Origin: an uncultured Clostridia bacterium
Lineage (GTDB): Bacteria; Bacillota_A; Clostridia; Oscillospirales; Acutalibacteraceae
Direction: 5' to 3'
NCBI GenBank assembly: GCA_944380625.1
Contig: CALWIE010000181.1
Location: forward strand, 1-16,389
Length of the DNA: 16,389 nt
Part shown: positions 5,946-13,381 of the stretch, piece after piece
How the letters are laid out: each line of letters begins with the position of its first letter
Numbering within the stretch: position 1 is the first letter of the stretch
Translations under genes and position numbers: made by a program
Notes under the pieces: generated by a model
What the model was told of the DNA's origin: nothing
The model's database searches: none
Seen by the model: only the letters and a program-made list of their open reading frames with translations

Positions 5946-7466
5946 TCAGCGCCTGCACAGGATCAAGGGCCGCGCGTCGGTCAGGGTGTCGTCGTACAGG
6001 TCGTTTTGTTCCCGCAGGTCCGAAAGCAGCGCCCGGTGGCTTTTGGCAATATCCCACAGGCTTTCCCCAGGGGAGGCGTAGTACACCAGCAGCTGGGGTG
6101 TGTGGGGATAAGGGGCGCCCTCCTCTTCAAAGCCTACCAGGTAGCGCACCGGCACGCTCTGGTAGAGGAGGGAAGCGGCCCAGGTCTCCACGGAGACCTC
6201 CACCGCGTTTTTATCGGTGATCCGGTATTCCCACACGTCCGTTTGGGAGATGGTTTCGCTTTTTTGGGGCAGCCGGCCCTCCAGCTCGGTGGAACATTCA
6301 TAGTCGAAGGGCCGCTCCGTGTACGCAAACCCTCCCCGTGCGTTTTGGTACAGCAGGCAGACCGTGTACCTGACCCGGTACAGCAGCTTCCCCTTTTCGC
6401 AGCGGGTGGCCACATTCTCTCGCTCGCACCACAGGTCTGCCACCTTCTGCACCTCCTCCACCGGGAGGGTCCACTTCTTCTTCAGGGTTTCGCAGTAGAT
6501 TTCCTGGACCTCCCGGAGCGCCGCTTCTTCAAAACGGAGCCCCAAAGGCTGTTTTACGGAATAGGCGTCGTCCAGGAAGGTCACCTGGCACGGCTGGTAC
6601 AAAAACGCCGTGATAAAGGCCCCCACCCGCACGTCCACGCTGGTGTTTTCCCCCACGTCGTCCTCCCGGGGGGAAAGGCTGCTCTCCCCCGCCGTCACCC
6701 GCAGGTCGCACAGGCACCCTTCCTGTGCGCCGGGGCATTCGATCACCTGGTCAAAATCGATGGAAGCCGACATGCGCTCCACAGCCTCCCCCTCTGCGGC
6801 CAAGTACAAAAAGGATACGTCCGCCCGGCCGCTTACCGCCAGCTGTCCCTGGGAGACCTTGCACCCGGAGGTCCGGAAGACCACCTCTTTGCGCAGGATG
6901 CTGCCCACAGGGGGTTTGCCGTTTTTCAAGGGCAGCCGGTCCTCTAAAAAGAAGGAATGGCTGACCCCGTTGACCGCCTGTGTGGCCCGGCAGGTCCTCT
7001 CCCGGCGCTCCAGGCCCTCCCCCTCCATGCCGCAGGTGATCTGCCGCTGGCGCTGGGCCACAGCAAGGGCCCGCAAACCCACCGCTACATGAAGATCCAC
7101 CCGCCGGGCGCTGGTGGCCCGGCAGGTCATGTGCTCCACGCCGGCCTTTACATAGGCCACCGCCCTTTCCTCAGGGGACTTTACCGGGATTTGGGCCGTA
7201 AACTCCTGGGTGAAGTCGCAGCAGCGCAGCCCCTCCCCTTTTGGGTCCAGATAGAGGATCCGCACGTCGCAGACGCCCTCGCACTCCAAAGCGTCTGCGC
7301 TGATGTGGTAAGAGGAAATTTCCGGGGTCACCTGGCATTTTAAGATCTTCTGGATGTCCGCACAGTAGTCGGGTAGGGTGTATTCCGTATCGATGGGAAC
7401 CTCGGAGGAACCGTCAAATAAGGGGTCAAAATAGTCGTAGGGCTGTGTTTTTCGCTTGGCCTGCAT
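5946..7466 (-). CDS. sipL: SipL: SPOCS (DUF3794) and LysM protein, SpoIVA partner
   Basis: A 506-residue protein matching C. difficile SipL in architecture and in size (about 520). The N-terminus carries the characteristic VPIDTEYTLPDYCADI segment, then roughly three SPOCS/DUF3794 repeats (near residues 30-140, 185-300 and 310-445). The C-terminal LysM domain (458-506) is recognised by YYASPGESLWDIAKSH and the RPLIL ending. In C. difficile the LysM domain binds SpoIVA and tethers it to the forespore; SipL replaces SpoVID of Bacillus. The ATG at 7466 follows AAAGGAGAGG. It is the first gene of the unit, directly upstream of its partner spoIVA, with a candidate sigma-E promoter before it. SPOCS/LysM proteins of other function exist, but adjacency to spoIVA makes SipL the clear choice. 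Confidence 0.93.
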   Translation of the reverse strand: MQAKRKTQPYDYFDPLFDGSSEVPIDTEYTLPDYCADIQKILKCQVTPEISSYHISADALECEGVCDVRILYLDPKGEGLRCCDFTQEFTAQIPVKSPEERAVAYVKAGVEHMTCRATSARRVDLHVAVGLRALAVAQRQRQITCGMEGEGLERRERTCRATQAVNGVSHSFFLEDRLPLKNGKPPVGSILRKEVVFRTSGCKVSQGQLAVSGRADVSFLYLAAEGEAVERMSASIDFDQVIECPGAQEGCLCDLRVTAGESSLSPREDDVGENTSVDVRVGAFITAFLYQPCQVTFLDDAYSVKQPLGLRFEEAALREVQEIYCETLKKKWTLPVEEVQKVADLWCERENVATRCEKGKLLYRVRYTVCLLYQNARGGFAYTERPFDYECSTELEGRLPQKSETISQTDVWEYRITDKNAVEVSVETWAASLLYQSVPVRYLVGFEEEGAPYPHTPQLLVYYASPGESLWDIAKSHRALLSDLREQNDLYDDTLTDARPLILCRR

Positions 7467-7496
7467 GAGATCCTCTCCTTTGCTTTTCTTACCCCA

Positions 7497-7524
7497 TATC
7501 TATGCACCCAAAAGGGATATATGC
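7497..7524 (-). promoter_or_regulatory. Candidate sigma-E (mother-cell) promoter of sipL-spoIVA
   Basis: On the minus strand GCATATAT (7517-7524) resembles the sigma-E -35 element and CATAGATA (7497-7504) matches six of eight bases of the -10 consensus CATACAnT. They are spaced about 13 bases apart. Transcription would start near 7490, 25 bases before the sipL ATG. No convincing sigma-A promoter is visible in the short gap. The assignment fits the known sigma-E control of these genes elsewhere but rests on a loose match. Confidence 0.45.
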
Positions 7525-7525
7525 G

Positions 7526-7561
7526 AAAAAGGCGCCCGCTGGATTTCTCCAGCGGGCGCCT
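7526..7561 (-). terminator. Strong intrinsic terminator closing the def-spoVM gene string
   Basis: A perfect GC-rich stem, GGCGCCCGCTGG paired with CCAGCGGGCGCC, around a six-base loop. It is extended by one A-T pair and followed on the minus strand by a T-run. It begins 14 bases after the spoVM stop codon. Confidence 0.92.
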
Positions 7562-7575
7562 CGTCCCGGTTATTT

Positions 7576-7665
7576 TTATGTTTCCGGCAGTTTTTTGATG
7601 CCGTACAGCCTCCGAAGGAGCAGGGCCACAACGCCTTTCCGCTTTTCCACCACGACCACTTTCAT
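7576..7665 (-). CDS. spoVM: SpoVM-like spore coat-anchoring peptide (29 residues)
   Basis: SpoVM is a tiny amphipathic-helix peptide that marks the curved forespore membrane and recruits SpoIVA. This peptide begins MKVVVVEKRKG, has an amphipathic middle, and ends LRRLYGIKKLPET. Clostridial SpoVM peptides, as I recall them, share the MK-(I/V)VVV start and the L-R-x-x-(F/Y)-G-I-K-K end. The ATG at 7665 has GGGAGG eight bases upstream, a near-ideal site. In B. subtilis spoVM also lies just after thiN, so gene order supports the call. Differences: Pro9, important in the Bacillus peptide, is Arg here, and the chain is a few residues longer. Its start overlaps the stop of the preceding microprotein by four bases. 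It is easily missed by gene callers because of its size. Confidence 0.78.
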   Translation of the reverse strand: MKVVVVEKRKGVVALLLRRLYGIKKLPET

Positions 7666-7859
7666 CCCGATTGCCTCCCGTTTCCATGGCGTAGTAACGA
7701 AAACCCCAGGGCCACCAGTATCACCGCAGTGAGAAAAAGGGTGAGCCCCACTGGGCAAAAACAGGAAAGGGACATCCCCAGCCCAAAACACACCGCGCAC
7801 AAACACCTGCATTGGTGATCGCGCAGGCAGGCGCAGCGGCAGCGCTGCGAAAAAGCCAC
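7662..7859 (-). CDS. Small Cys-rich single-pass membrane protein, coupled to spoVM
   Basis: I place a 65-residue gene here, starting at GTG 7859, which has AAAGGGGG eight bases upstream. The N-terminal part is rich in Cys and Arg (QRCRCACL, then QCRCLCAVC; ten Cys in the first 35 residues). A hydrophobic helix (about residues 37-56) and a basic tail follow. Shorter (ATG 7775, 37 residues) and longer (GTG 7934, 90 residues) starts exist but have worse ribosome sites. The stop overlaps the spoVM ATG in the ATGA arrangement, a sign that translation is coupled. I do not recognise a named family. Possible roles are a membrane-anchored metal or redox microprotein, or simply a translation-coupling leader for spoVM. 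Absence of a functional family makes this tentative. Confidence 0.55.
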   Translation of the reverse strand: MAFSQRCRCACLRDHQCRCLCAVCFGLGMSLSCFCPVGLTLFLTAVILVALGFSLLRHGNGRQSG

Positions 7860-7930
7860 AAGCAGTTCCCCCTTTGCCGTTTTTCCTCGTTCTCTACCAG
7901 TATATCCAAAAGGGGGGAAAGTGTTCCCGC

Positions 7931-8575
7931 TCACTGCGGGTAGACCACCACCAGCGCGGTGCCCTCATGGACGATGATCTCCGCGGAAGAGGTCACAACA
8001 CTGTTGCTCACCCCCATCAAAATCCCTCCGGAGGTCAGTTTCCTGTGGGAGAGGGGGTATTGCAAGCCCTCGTAGGTGACGGTGCAAGTGGGCTCCCCGT
8101 AGGGGAATACGGAGACAGTGGCCCCCGCCATCTCTGTCAGCCGTAGGCGGCTCTCCCGGATCAGGAACACCTTGGTGTGTTCGTCCGCCAAAAGGCCCCG
8201 GGCCCCATGGGACAGGAGAAATTGGAGCACTTCTAAATTCGCCACGGTGTGGTCAAAACGGGCGCCGCCCAGACACCCCAAGAGCACAAAGCTGCGAAAC
8301 CCCTTAGTCAATCCCTTCATAGCTGCGTACATGGTGTCTGTCACGTCTTTTTCCACGGGGAGCTTGAGGACCTTTTTCCCCTTGGGCGGCAGCCCGCTGG
8401 CGGAGTCGAAGTCCCCCACAATCAAGTCCGGGACGACCCCCAGCTTCGCCGCCGTCTCATAGCCGGCGTCCGCGCAGATCACATAATAGTTTTCCGGGGG
8501 AAACTCTGCAAACACCTGTTTGCCCGCAATGGGGGCCGCACCGATAATCATGCATTCCTGCTTTTTTGTTGCCAT
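7931..8575 (-). CDS. thiN: Thiamine pyrophosphokinase
   Basis: Transfers pyrophosphate from ATP to thiamine to make thiamine diphosphate. The 214 residues match the usual length of about 210-215. Signature segments are CADAGYETAAKLG near the start, DLIVGDFDS (metal and ATP site), KDVTDT, GARFDHTVAN and, near the C-terminus, GVSNSV, which belongs to the thiamine-binding region. I chose ATG 8575, with AAGGA nine bases upstream. It overlaps the rsgA end by 28 bases; ATG 8551 (overlapping the rsgA stop as ATGA) is a possible alternative, while the codon at 8611 is too far upstream. In B. subtilis rpe lies between rsgA and thiN; here the two genes touch directly. The following genes are the Cys-rich microprotein and spoVM. 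Confidence 0.95.
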   Translation of the reverse strand: MATKKQECMIIGAAPIAGKQVFAEFPPENYYVICADAGYETAAKLGVVPDLIVGDFDSASGLPPKGKKVLKLPVEKDVTDTMYAAMKGLTKGFRSFVLLGCLGGARFDHTVANLEVLQFLLSHGARGLLADEHTKVFLIRESRLRLTEMAGATVSVFPYGEPTCTVTYEGLQYPLSHRKLTSGGILMGVSNSVVTSSAEIIVHEGTALVVVYPQ

Positions 8576-9456
8576 AGCTTGACATCCTTTACTTCTTGAT
8601 ACATGGCGCAATAGCTTTCGTGCCGGGAGCGGGGGATCTTCCCCTCCCGCACAGCCTCCAGCACCGCGCAGCCCTTTTCACAGGTGTGGGAGCAGGAGGA
8701 AAACTGGCACTCCCCCAAGTAGGGGAGGAACTCCCGAAAGCCAAAGGCAAGTCTCTCTTTGTCCGTCATGCGGTAACGCTCTATATCGAAGGTGGAAAAG
8801 CCCGGAGTGTCGGCCACATAGCCGCCTCCCTCCAGCTTGTAAAGCTCCACCTCCCGGGTGGTGTGGCGTCCCCGGCCCAGTTTTTGGCTGATCTCTCCGG
8901 TCTTCAGGTCCAGATGGGGGAACAGGGCGTTGAGCAGGGTGGACTTCCCCACCCCGGAATTTCCCGTAAAGGCGGAGACCTTCCCCGAAAGGAGGGCCCG
9001 CACCTGGTCCACCCCCGCCCCGGGGACGGAAGAGACCACCACGCAGGGCACCCCCGCCAGGTCGTAGACCGCCTTCAGGCCGGAGGCGTCCTCCAGGTCC
9101 GTCTTGGTGAGCACCAGGACCGGGTCGATATTTTCCAGCTCTGCGGCGGCGATGGTCCGGTCGATGATCCCCGTTTCCGGATGGGGGTCCCGCAGGGAGG
9201 AGACGATAAACAGCTGATCGATATTGGCAATGGGGGGACGCACCAGGAAATTCTTCCGGGGGAGGATCTCCTCCAGGGCCCCCGTGCCGTCCTCTTCCCC
9301 TAAAATACGCACCCGGTCCCCCGCGTAAGGGGAGATCCTGGCCTTGCGGAATTTTCCCCGGGCTGTGCAAGTGTAAAAGCCCTCTACGGTCTCCACGGTG
9401 TAAAATCCGCCGATCCCTTTACGCACCAGCCCTTCCAGGGGCTTAGCCCCGCTCAC
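8548..9456 (-). CDS. rsgA: Ribosome small-subunit-dependent GTPase A
   Basis: A circularly permuted GTPase that checks maturation of the 30S subunit. In this 302-residue protein the N-terminal OB fold is followed by the permuted motif order: G4 (TKTD), G5 (SSVPGAG), G1 (GNSGVGKST), G2 (GRHTTREV) and G3 (DTPGF). The C-terminal zinc knuckle is visible as C-x4-C-x-H-x5-C in the segment around CSHTCEKGC. The start is GTG 9456, whose codon overlaps the prkC stop (GTGA) with GAGG just upstream, so translation is probably coupled to the kinase. The Bacillus homologue CpgA sits in the same position after prkC and is itself a PrkC substrate, which suggests the gene order reflects a working link between signalling and ribosome assembly. 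Confidence 0.96.
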   Translation of the reverse strand: MSGAKPLEGLVRKGIGGFYTVETVEGFYTCTARGKFRKARISPYAGDRVRILGEEDGTGALEEILPRKNFLVRPPIANIDQLFIVSSLRDPHPETGIIDRTIAAAELENIDPVLVLTKTDLEDASGLKAVYDLAGVPCVVVSSVPGAGVDQVRALLSGKVSAFTGNSGVGKSTLLNALFPHLDLKTGEISQKLGRGRHTTREVELYKLEGGGYVADTPGFSTFDIERYRMTDKERLAFGFREFLPYLGECQFSSCSHTCEKGCAVLEAVREGKIPRSRHESYCAMYQEVKDVKLWQQKSRNA

Positions 9457-11558
9457 TGGTCCTCACCGCCGGGGGAGGTCTCCTCCCCTCCCTCTCCGCT
9501 CTCCTCGTCTTCCCCAGGTCCGGGATCTTCCGAAGAGGAGCCGTCGTCCGAGGATGTGCTGCTCCCGCTGGTGTCGTCGTCCCCGGAGGGCTGGAAGTCG
9601 TAGGTGCGGACCACTTCGGTGGACTGGCTGTCGTAGTCAAAACGCAGCTCCATATAGGTCTGGCTGTTGAGCTCCACCACAATGGTCTCCTTGCCGGAGG
9701 TCCCTGTGAAGCTCAGGTTGTAGCTGTTATTGTAGGAGGGGTTCACCACCTCAGACACCACCTGGGTTCCGTTGCGGTACACAGTCAGGCTGACGGCCTC
9801 GTCCACGCTGGGCAGGGGCACGCTGTAGGACAGGACCTTGGGGGAATTGGCCCCGGAGCTCACCACAATGTTCACCGAGGTGTCCTCAGAGACCTCCGAC
9901 CCGCTGGAGGGGGTGACGCTGATGACCGTATCGGCCGCCTCCGTGCTGGAGTCGTCCCGGTCGATATTGCCCACGGTCAGGCCGGCGTCTTCCAGCTTCG
10001 CGGTGACGTTGTAGAGCAGGTCCCCCACCAGGCCATCGGGGACTGTCACCATCTTTTCGGCAGGGCCGGAGCTCACCCGCAGGGTGACGGTGGTGCCGGC
10101 GTCCACCTCGGCGCCGGCGGCAGGGTCTGTGGAAACCACGCGGCCCGCCTCCACCTCATCGTCCGCCACGTTTTCCACCTTGCTGTGCAGGCCGGCGTCC
10201 TCCATGGCCTTCTGGGCGTCCTCCATGGTCATGTGGTCGCTCACCACATCGGGCACTGTCACCTTCTCCACGCCCCCGTTGACCAGCAGTTCCACGTCGG
10301 CGTCCCGCCGGACCATGATGCCCGCCTCCGGGTTTTGGTGCATGATTTCCCCGGGCTGGAGCTCGGGATCGTTGCCTTCGGTGATCTCAAAGTTAAACTC
10401 CTGGTACTCCTCGTTGGCGAGGACATCCTCGTACAGCTGGCCCACCAACTGGGGCATTTGGATCTGTTCGTCCTTTTCTTCCGGCTGCTGGTTCCACCAG
10501 TGGAGGAAGTAGATCGCCGCCACTGCCAGGCCCACGATGATCACGGCCACCAAAACGCCCTTTACGGCCATGGCGCCCTTGGCCCCGCGCCGGGAGCGCA
10601 CCAGCTCTTCCTCGTACTCGTAGTCGTCGTTGTAAGCAGGGGTACGCCGGGCGGAATCGTAGGCCTGCATGGTGCGGGAGGCGTCGTAGCGGGCCCCCGC
10701 CGTGTCCAGGTCATAGTGGAAGACCGTGTTGGGGTTGCGGCGGAAATGGTCCAGGTCGTCCAGCATTTCCCCGGCGGACTGGAAGCGGTCGGCGGGGTTT
10801 TTCTCCATGGCCTTCAGGGTGATCTGCTCCAGCCCCAGGGGAATAGAGGGGTTGAGCTCCCGGGGCTTTACAGCATGGGCCTGCAGCTGCATCAGGGCAA
10901 CGGAAACGGCGTTGTCTGCCACAAAGGGCAGTTTTCCCGTGAGCATTTCGTAAAGCATCACGCCCACCGAGTAGATGTCCGCCTTGTCGGTGATATAATC
11001 CCCGCGGGCCTGCTCCGGCGCGATGTAGTGGACAGAGCCGATGGCCTTGTCGGTCATGGTGGTGGTTTCGCTCTGGAGGAAACGGGCGATGCCAAAGTCG
11101 GCCACCTTGATGGTGCCGTCCTGCAAGAGCATGATATTTTGGGGCTTGATGTCCCGGTGGATGATCCCCTTCTCGTGGGCGCACTCCAGGGCCATGAGGA
11201 TCTGGATGGTGAAATGCACCGCCTCGTTCCAGCGGACGCAGCCCTCCTGCTCGATGTACTCCTTCAGGGTGATCCCGTCGATGTACTCCATGACAATATA
11301 CTGCAGCTGATCCCCAAAGCTCACGTCGTACACGTTGACGATGTTGGGGTGGGAGAGCACGGCAATAGCCTTGGACTCGTTGCGGAAACGGCGGAGGAAG
11401 TCGCTGTTGTTGGCAAACTCCTCCTTGAGGATTTTGATAGCCACCCAGCGGCCCTCTACCCGGTCGTAGGCCTTGTACACATAGGCCATGCCCCCCACGC
11501 CGATCAGCTCGTGGATTTCGTACCTGCCATCCAGGCGCTTTCCGATGAATTTATCCAT
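9453..11558 (-). CDS. prkC: PASTA-domain Ser/Thr protein kinase PrkC/Stk1
   Basis: A 701-residue membrane kinase that senses cell-wall fragments or lipid II and phosphorylates cytoplasmic targets. The kinase domain (about 13-275) shows the glycine loop GVGGMAYVY, VAIK with Lys42, HRDIKPQN near residue 134, DFGIAR and APEQARG. A juxtamembrane linker with several Thr and Tyr residues precedes one membrane helix (about 330-353). Three PASTA repeats follow (about 369-430, 432-500 and 502-570; VTVPDVV and VTVPDGL mark repeats 2 and 3). An additional beta-rich region then leads to an Asp/Glu/Ser/Gly-rich tail (about 655-701). The phosphatase partner lies 37 bases upstream, as in most Firmicutes. 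In Bacillus, PrkC triggers spore germination by muropeptides, relevant given the sporulation genes nearby. The ribosome site is mediocre. Confidence 0.97.
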   Translation of the reverse strand: MDKFIGKRLDGRYEIHELIGVGGMAYVYKAYDRVEGRWVAIKILKEEFANNSDFLRRFRNESKAIAVLSHPNIVNVYDVSFGDQLQYIVMEYIDGITLKEYIEQEGCVRWNEAVHFTIQILMALECAHEKGIIHRDIKPQNIMLLQDGTIKVADFGIARFLQSETTTMTDKAIGSVHYIAPEQARGDYITDKADIYSVGVMLYEMLTGKLPFVADNAVSVALMQLQAHAVKPRELNPSIPLGLEQITLKAMEKNPADRFQSAGEMLDDLDHFRRNPNTVFHYDLDTAGARYDASRTMQAYDSARRTPAYNDDYEYEEELVRSRRGAKGAMAVKGVLVAVIIVGLAVAAIYFLHWWNQQPEEKDEQIQMPQLVGQLYEDVLANEEYQEFNFEITEGNDPELQPGEIMHQNPEAGIMVRRDADVELLVNGGVEKVTVPDVVSDHMTMEDAQKAMEDAGLHSKVENVADDEVEAGRVVSTDPAAGAEVDAGTTVTLRVSSGPAEKMVTVPDGLVGDLLYNVTAKLEDAGLTVGNIDRDDSSTEAADTVISVTPSSGSEVSEDTSVNIVVSSGANSPKVLSYSVPLPSVDEAVSLTVYRNGTQVVSEVVNPSYNNSYNLSFTGTSGKETIVVELNSQTYMELRFDYDSQSTEVVRTYDFQPSGDDDTSGSSTSSDDGSSSEDPGPGEDEESGEGGEETSPGGEDQ

Positions 11559-11595
11559 AAACAGTTACCAAACCTTTCTGTAGAATCCTTTCGGG

Positions 11596-12333
11596 TTAAA
11601 CGTCTGAAATGACCGCAACCGTAATATTGTCCGAACCGCCGCTCTCCACAGCAAAGCGGATCATCTCCCGGGACAGGACGGCGCCGTCTGCGCCGTACCG
11701 CTCCAAGTAGTTTTCCATCTGCTCCTCGTCCATGTAGTTGGAGAGCCCGTCGGAGCAGGCCAGGGCGATGTCCCCCGGGGAGAGCTCCCACATATTGTAG
11801 TCGCACTGCACCCGCTCGTGGACCCCTAAAACCCGGGTGATGATGTTCCGCTTGGGATGGACCCGGGCCTCCTCCGGGGTGATTTGACCGAAGTTCACAA
11901 GGTCCTGCACATAGGAGTGGTCCATGGTGATTTGGGAGAGCACTCCTTGGTGGCGTAGATAAGCGCGGCTGTCGCCTACGTGGACCACGTGAAGAATATT
12001 CCCACAGGCCAAAAGGACCACAGCGGTGGTGCCCATCCCCTGGAGTTCCGGCGTCTCAACGGCGGCCTGGTGGACGGCGTCGTTGGCCCGGCTCACGGCG
12101 TTGAGCAAAAGGTTCTTCACATTGGGCTGGCTCAGAGAGCTGTGAAATCCCGCGAGAAGCACCTCCCGGATAGTCTGCACGGCGATGGCGCTGGCCACGT
12201 TGCCGCCCCGGGCGCCGCCCATGCCGTCACAGACAATGGCCCAGGCCTCGCCCGAATCGAACAGGCCGCACTCGCAGCTGTCCTGGTTGGAGCTGCGCAC
12301 GGCGCCCACGTCGGTGTCATAATCCACTCTCAT
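11596..12333 (-). CDS. prpC: PP2C-family protein phosphatase PrpC/Stp
   Basis: A 245-residue cytoplasmic Mn/Mg-dependent phosphatase that reverses phosphorylation by PrkC. PP2C signatures are all present: DVGAVRSSNQDS near the N-terminus, VCDGMGG (metal-binding Asp and Gly), GTTAVVLL, HVGDSRAYL, ACSDGLSNY and SGGSDNITV near the C-terminus, including the metal-binding Asp residues. I chose ATG 12333, with GGAGGGG six bases upstream. The TTG at 12351 would begin inside that ribosome site. It overlaps the rlmN end by 17 bases. The kinase gene follows at 37 bases, so phosphatase and kinase are made from the same transcript. Confidence 0.96.
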   Translation of the reverse strand: MRVDYDTDVGAVRSSNQDSCECGLFDSGEAWAIVCDGMGGARGGNVASAIAVQTIREVLLAGFHSSLSQPNVKNLLLNAVSRANDAVHQAAVETPELQGMGTTAVVLLACGNILHVVHVGDSRAYLRHQGVLSQITMDHSYVQDLVNFGQITPEEARVHPKRNIITRVLGVHERVQCDYNMWELSPGDIALACSDGLSNYMDEEQMENYLERYGADGAVLSREMIRFAVESGGSDNITVAVISDV

Positions 12334-13381
12334 GTTGGTCCCCTCCTTCAACTTTTCGTCTCAGCTGCCCGCAGGAAGCCTCTATATCGGAACCCAGCGT
12401 GCGCCGCACCGTGGCGGTGACGCCCCTGGACTCCAGCAGGGAGACAAAGCGTTTTTGCTGTTCTATCCCGCTTTTTCGATACCCGGTGCCCGTCACATCG
12501 TTTACCGGGATCAAATTCACATGGGCGAGAATCCCCTTGAGCTTTCCCGCCAGCTCTATGGCGCACCAGTCCATGTCGTTGACGCCGCGGATCATGGCGT
12601 ACTCAAAGGAGATGCGCCGCCCTGTCTGGGAGCAGTAATACTTGCAGGCCCGCAAAAGCTCCTCCATGTTCCACCGCTTGTTCACCGGCATGGTCCGGGA
12701 GCGGATCTCGTCGTTGGGCGCGTGCAGGGAGATGGACAGGGTCAGCTGCAATTTGCGGTCGGCCAGGTCGTAGATCTTGTCCACCAGCCCGCAGGTGGAA
12801 AGGGAGATGTGCCGCATCCCCAGGTTGAGTCCCTCCGGGGCTGTGACCAGCTCCAAAAAGCGGAGCACGTTTTCGTAGTTGTCCAAGGGCTCTCCCATGC
12901 CCATCAGGACAATGTGGGAGATCCTCTCCCCGGCGTCCAGGGAGGCGGCCTGCACTTGGGAGAGGATCTCCGAAGGGGCCAAATCCCTGGAAAAACCGCT
13001 CTGCCCTGTGGCACAGAAGCTGCACTTCATTTTACACCCTACCTGGGTGGAAATGCAAATGGATATTCCATAGCGATAGCGCATGAGCACCGATTCCACA
13101 TGCTCCCCATCGAAAAGCCGGAACAGGTACTTCACCGTGCCGTCTTTGGAGACCTGCTTCCGGGCGATCCCGGCGGAGTAGATGACGTACCGGGCGCCCA
13201 GCTCCTCCCGCAGGCTCTTGGAGAGGTCGGACATCTCCGCAAAGTCCGTCACGCCCCGGTGGAGCCAGCGGAACACCTGCAGGGCCCGGAACTTGGGCAG
13301 CCCCGCCTGGGCAAACTCCTCCTGAAGCTCGGAGAGGGTTTTGGATTTGATGTCTCTGGGGTCTAACCTATCCTGTTTCAT
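12317..13381 (-). CDS. rlmN: 23S rRNA (adenine2503-C2)/tRNA A37 methyltransferase RlmN
   Basis: A radical-SAM methyltransferase that methylates C2 of A2503 in 23S rRNA and A37 in some tRNAs. The 354 residues match family size. The iron-sulfur motif CKMKCSFC (C-x3-C-x2-C) follows STQVG, with MGMGEPLDNYENV downstream. The C-terminal part contains EYAMIRGVND and ends with SDIEASCGQLR, carrying the second catalytic Cys that forms the methyl-protein adduct. The ATG at 13381 overlaps the rsmB stop by four bases and has GGGAG a few bases upstream. Cfr, the C8-methylating resistance relative, is unlikely given the housekeeping position. Confidence 0.97.
   Translation of the reverse strand: MKQDRLDPRDIKSKTLSELQEEFAQAGLPKFRALQVFRWLHRGVTDFAEMSDLSKSLREELGARYVIYSAGIARKQVSKDGTVKYLFRLFDGEHVESVLMRYRYGISICISTQVGCKMKCSFCATGQSGFSRDLAPSEILSQVQAASLDAGERISHIVLMGMGEPLDNYENVLRFLELVTAPEGLNLGMRHISLSTCGLVDKIYDLADRKLQLTLSISLHAPNDEIRSRTMPVNKRWNMEELLRACKYYCSQTGRRISFEYAMIRGVNDMDWCAIELAGKLKGILAHVNLIPVNDVTGTGYRKSGIEQQKRFVSLLESRGVTATVRRTLGSDIEASCGQLRRKVEGGDQHESGL

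Noticed and set aside
5145..6947. A 600-codon open frame on the plus strand opposite spoIVA and sipL
   Set aside because: It runs antisense to two clearly identified genes and its product is His/Gly/Pro-rich low-complexity sequence typical of the reverse strand in GC-rich DNA. It has no recognisable domain.
7721..7934. Longer or alternative-frame proteins in the thiN-spoVM gap (starts at 7934 and 7909)
   Set aside because: Neither start has a credible ribosome site. The GTG at 7859 in the 7934 frame has one, so I kept the 65-residue form.
7919..7940. Small inverted repeat CCCGC/GCGGG at the thiN stop codon as a possible terminator
   Set aside because: The stem is only five pairs and is followed by mixed sequence with C-runs rather than a T-run, so it is unlikely to end transcription before the microprotein and spoVM.
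10185..11612. A 475-codon open frame on the plus strand opposite prkC
   Set aside because: Antisense to a well-supported kinase gene, with His/Val/Leu/Gly-biased composition and no family match that I can see.
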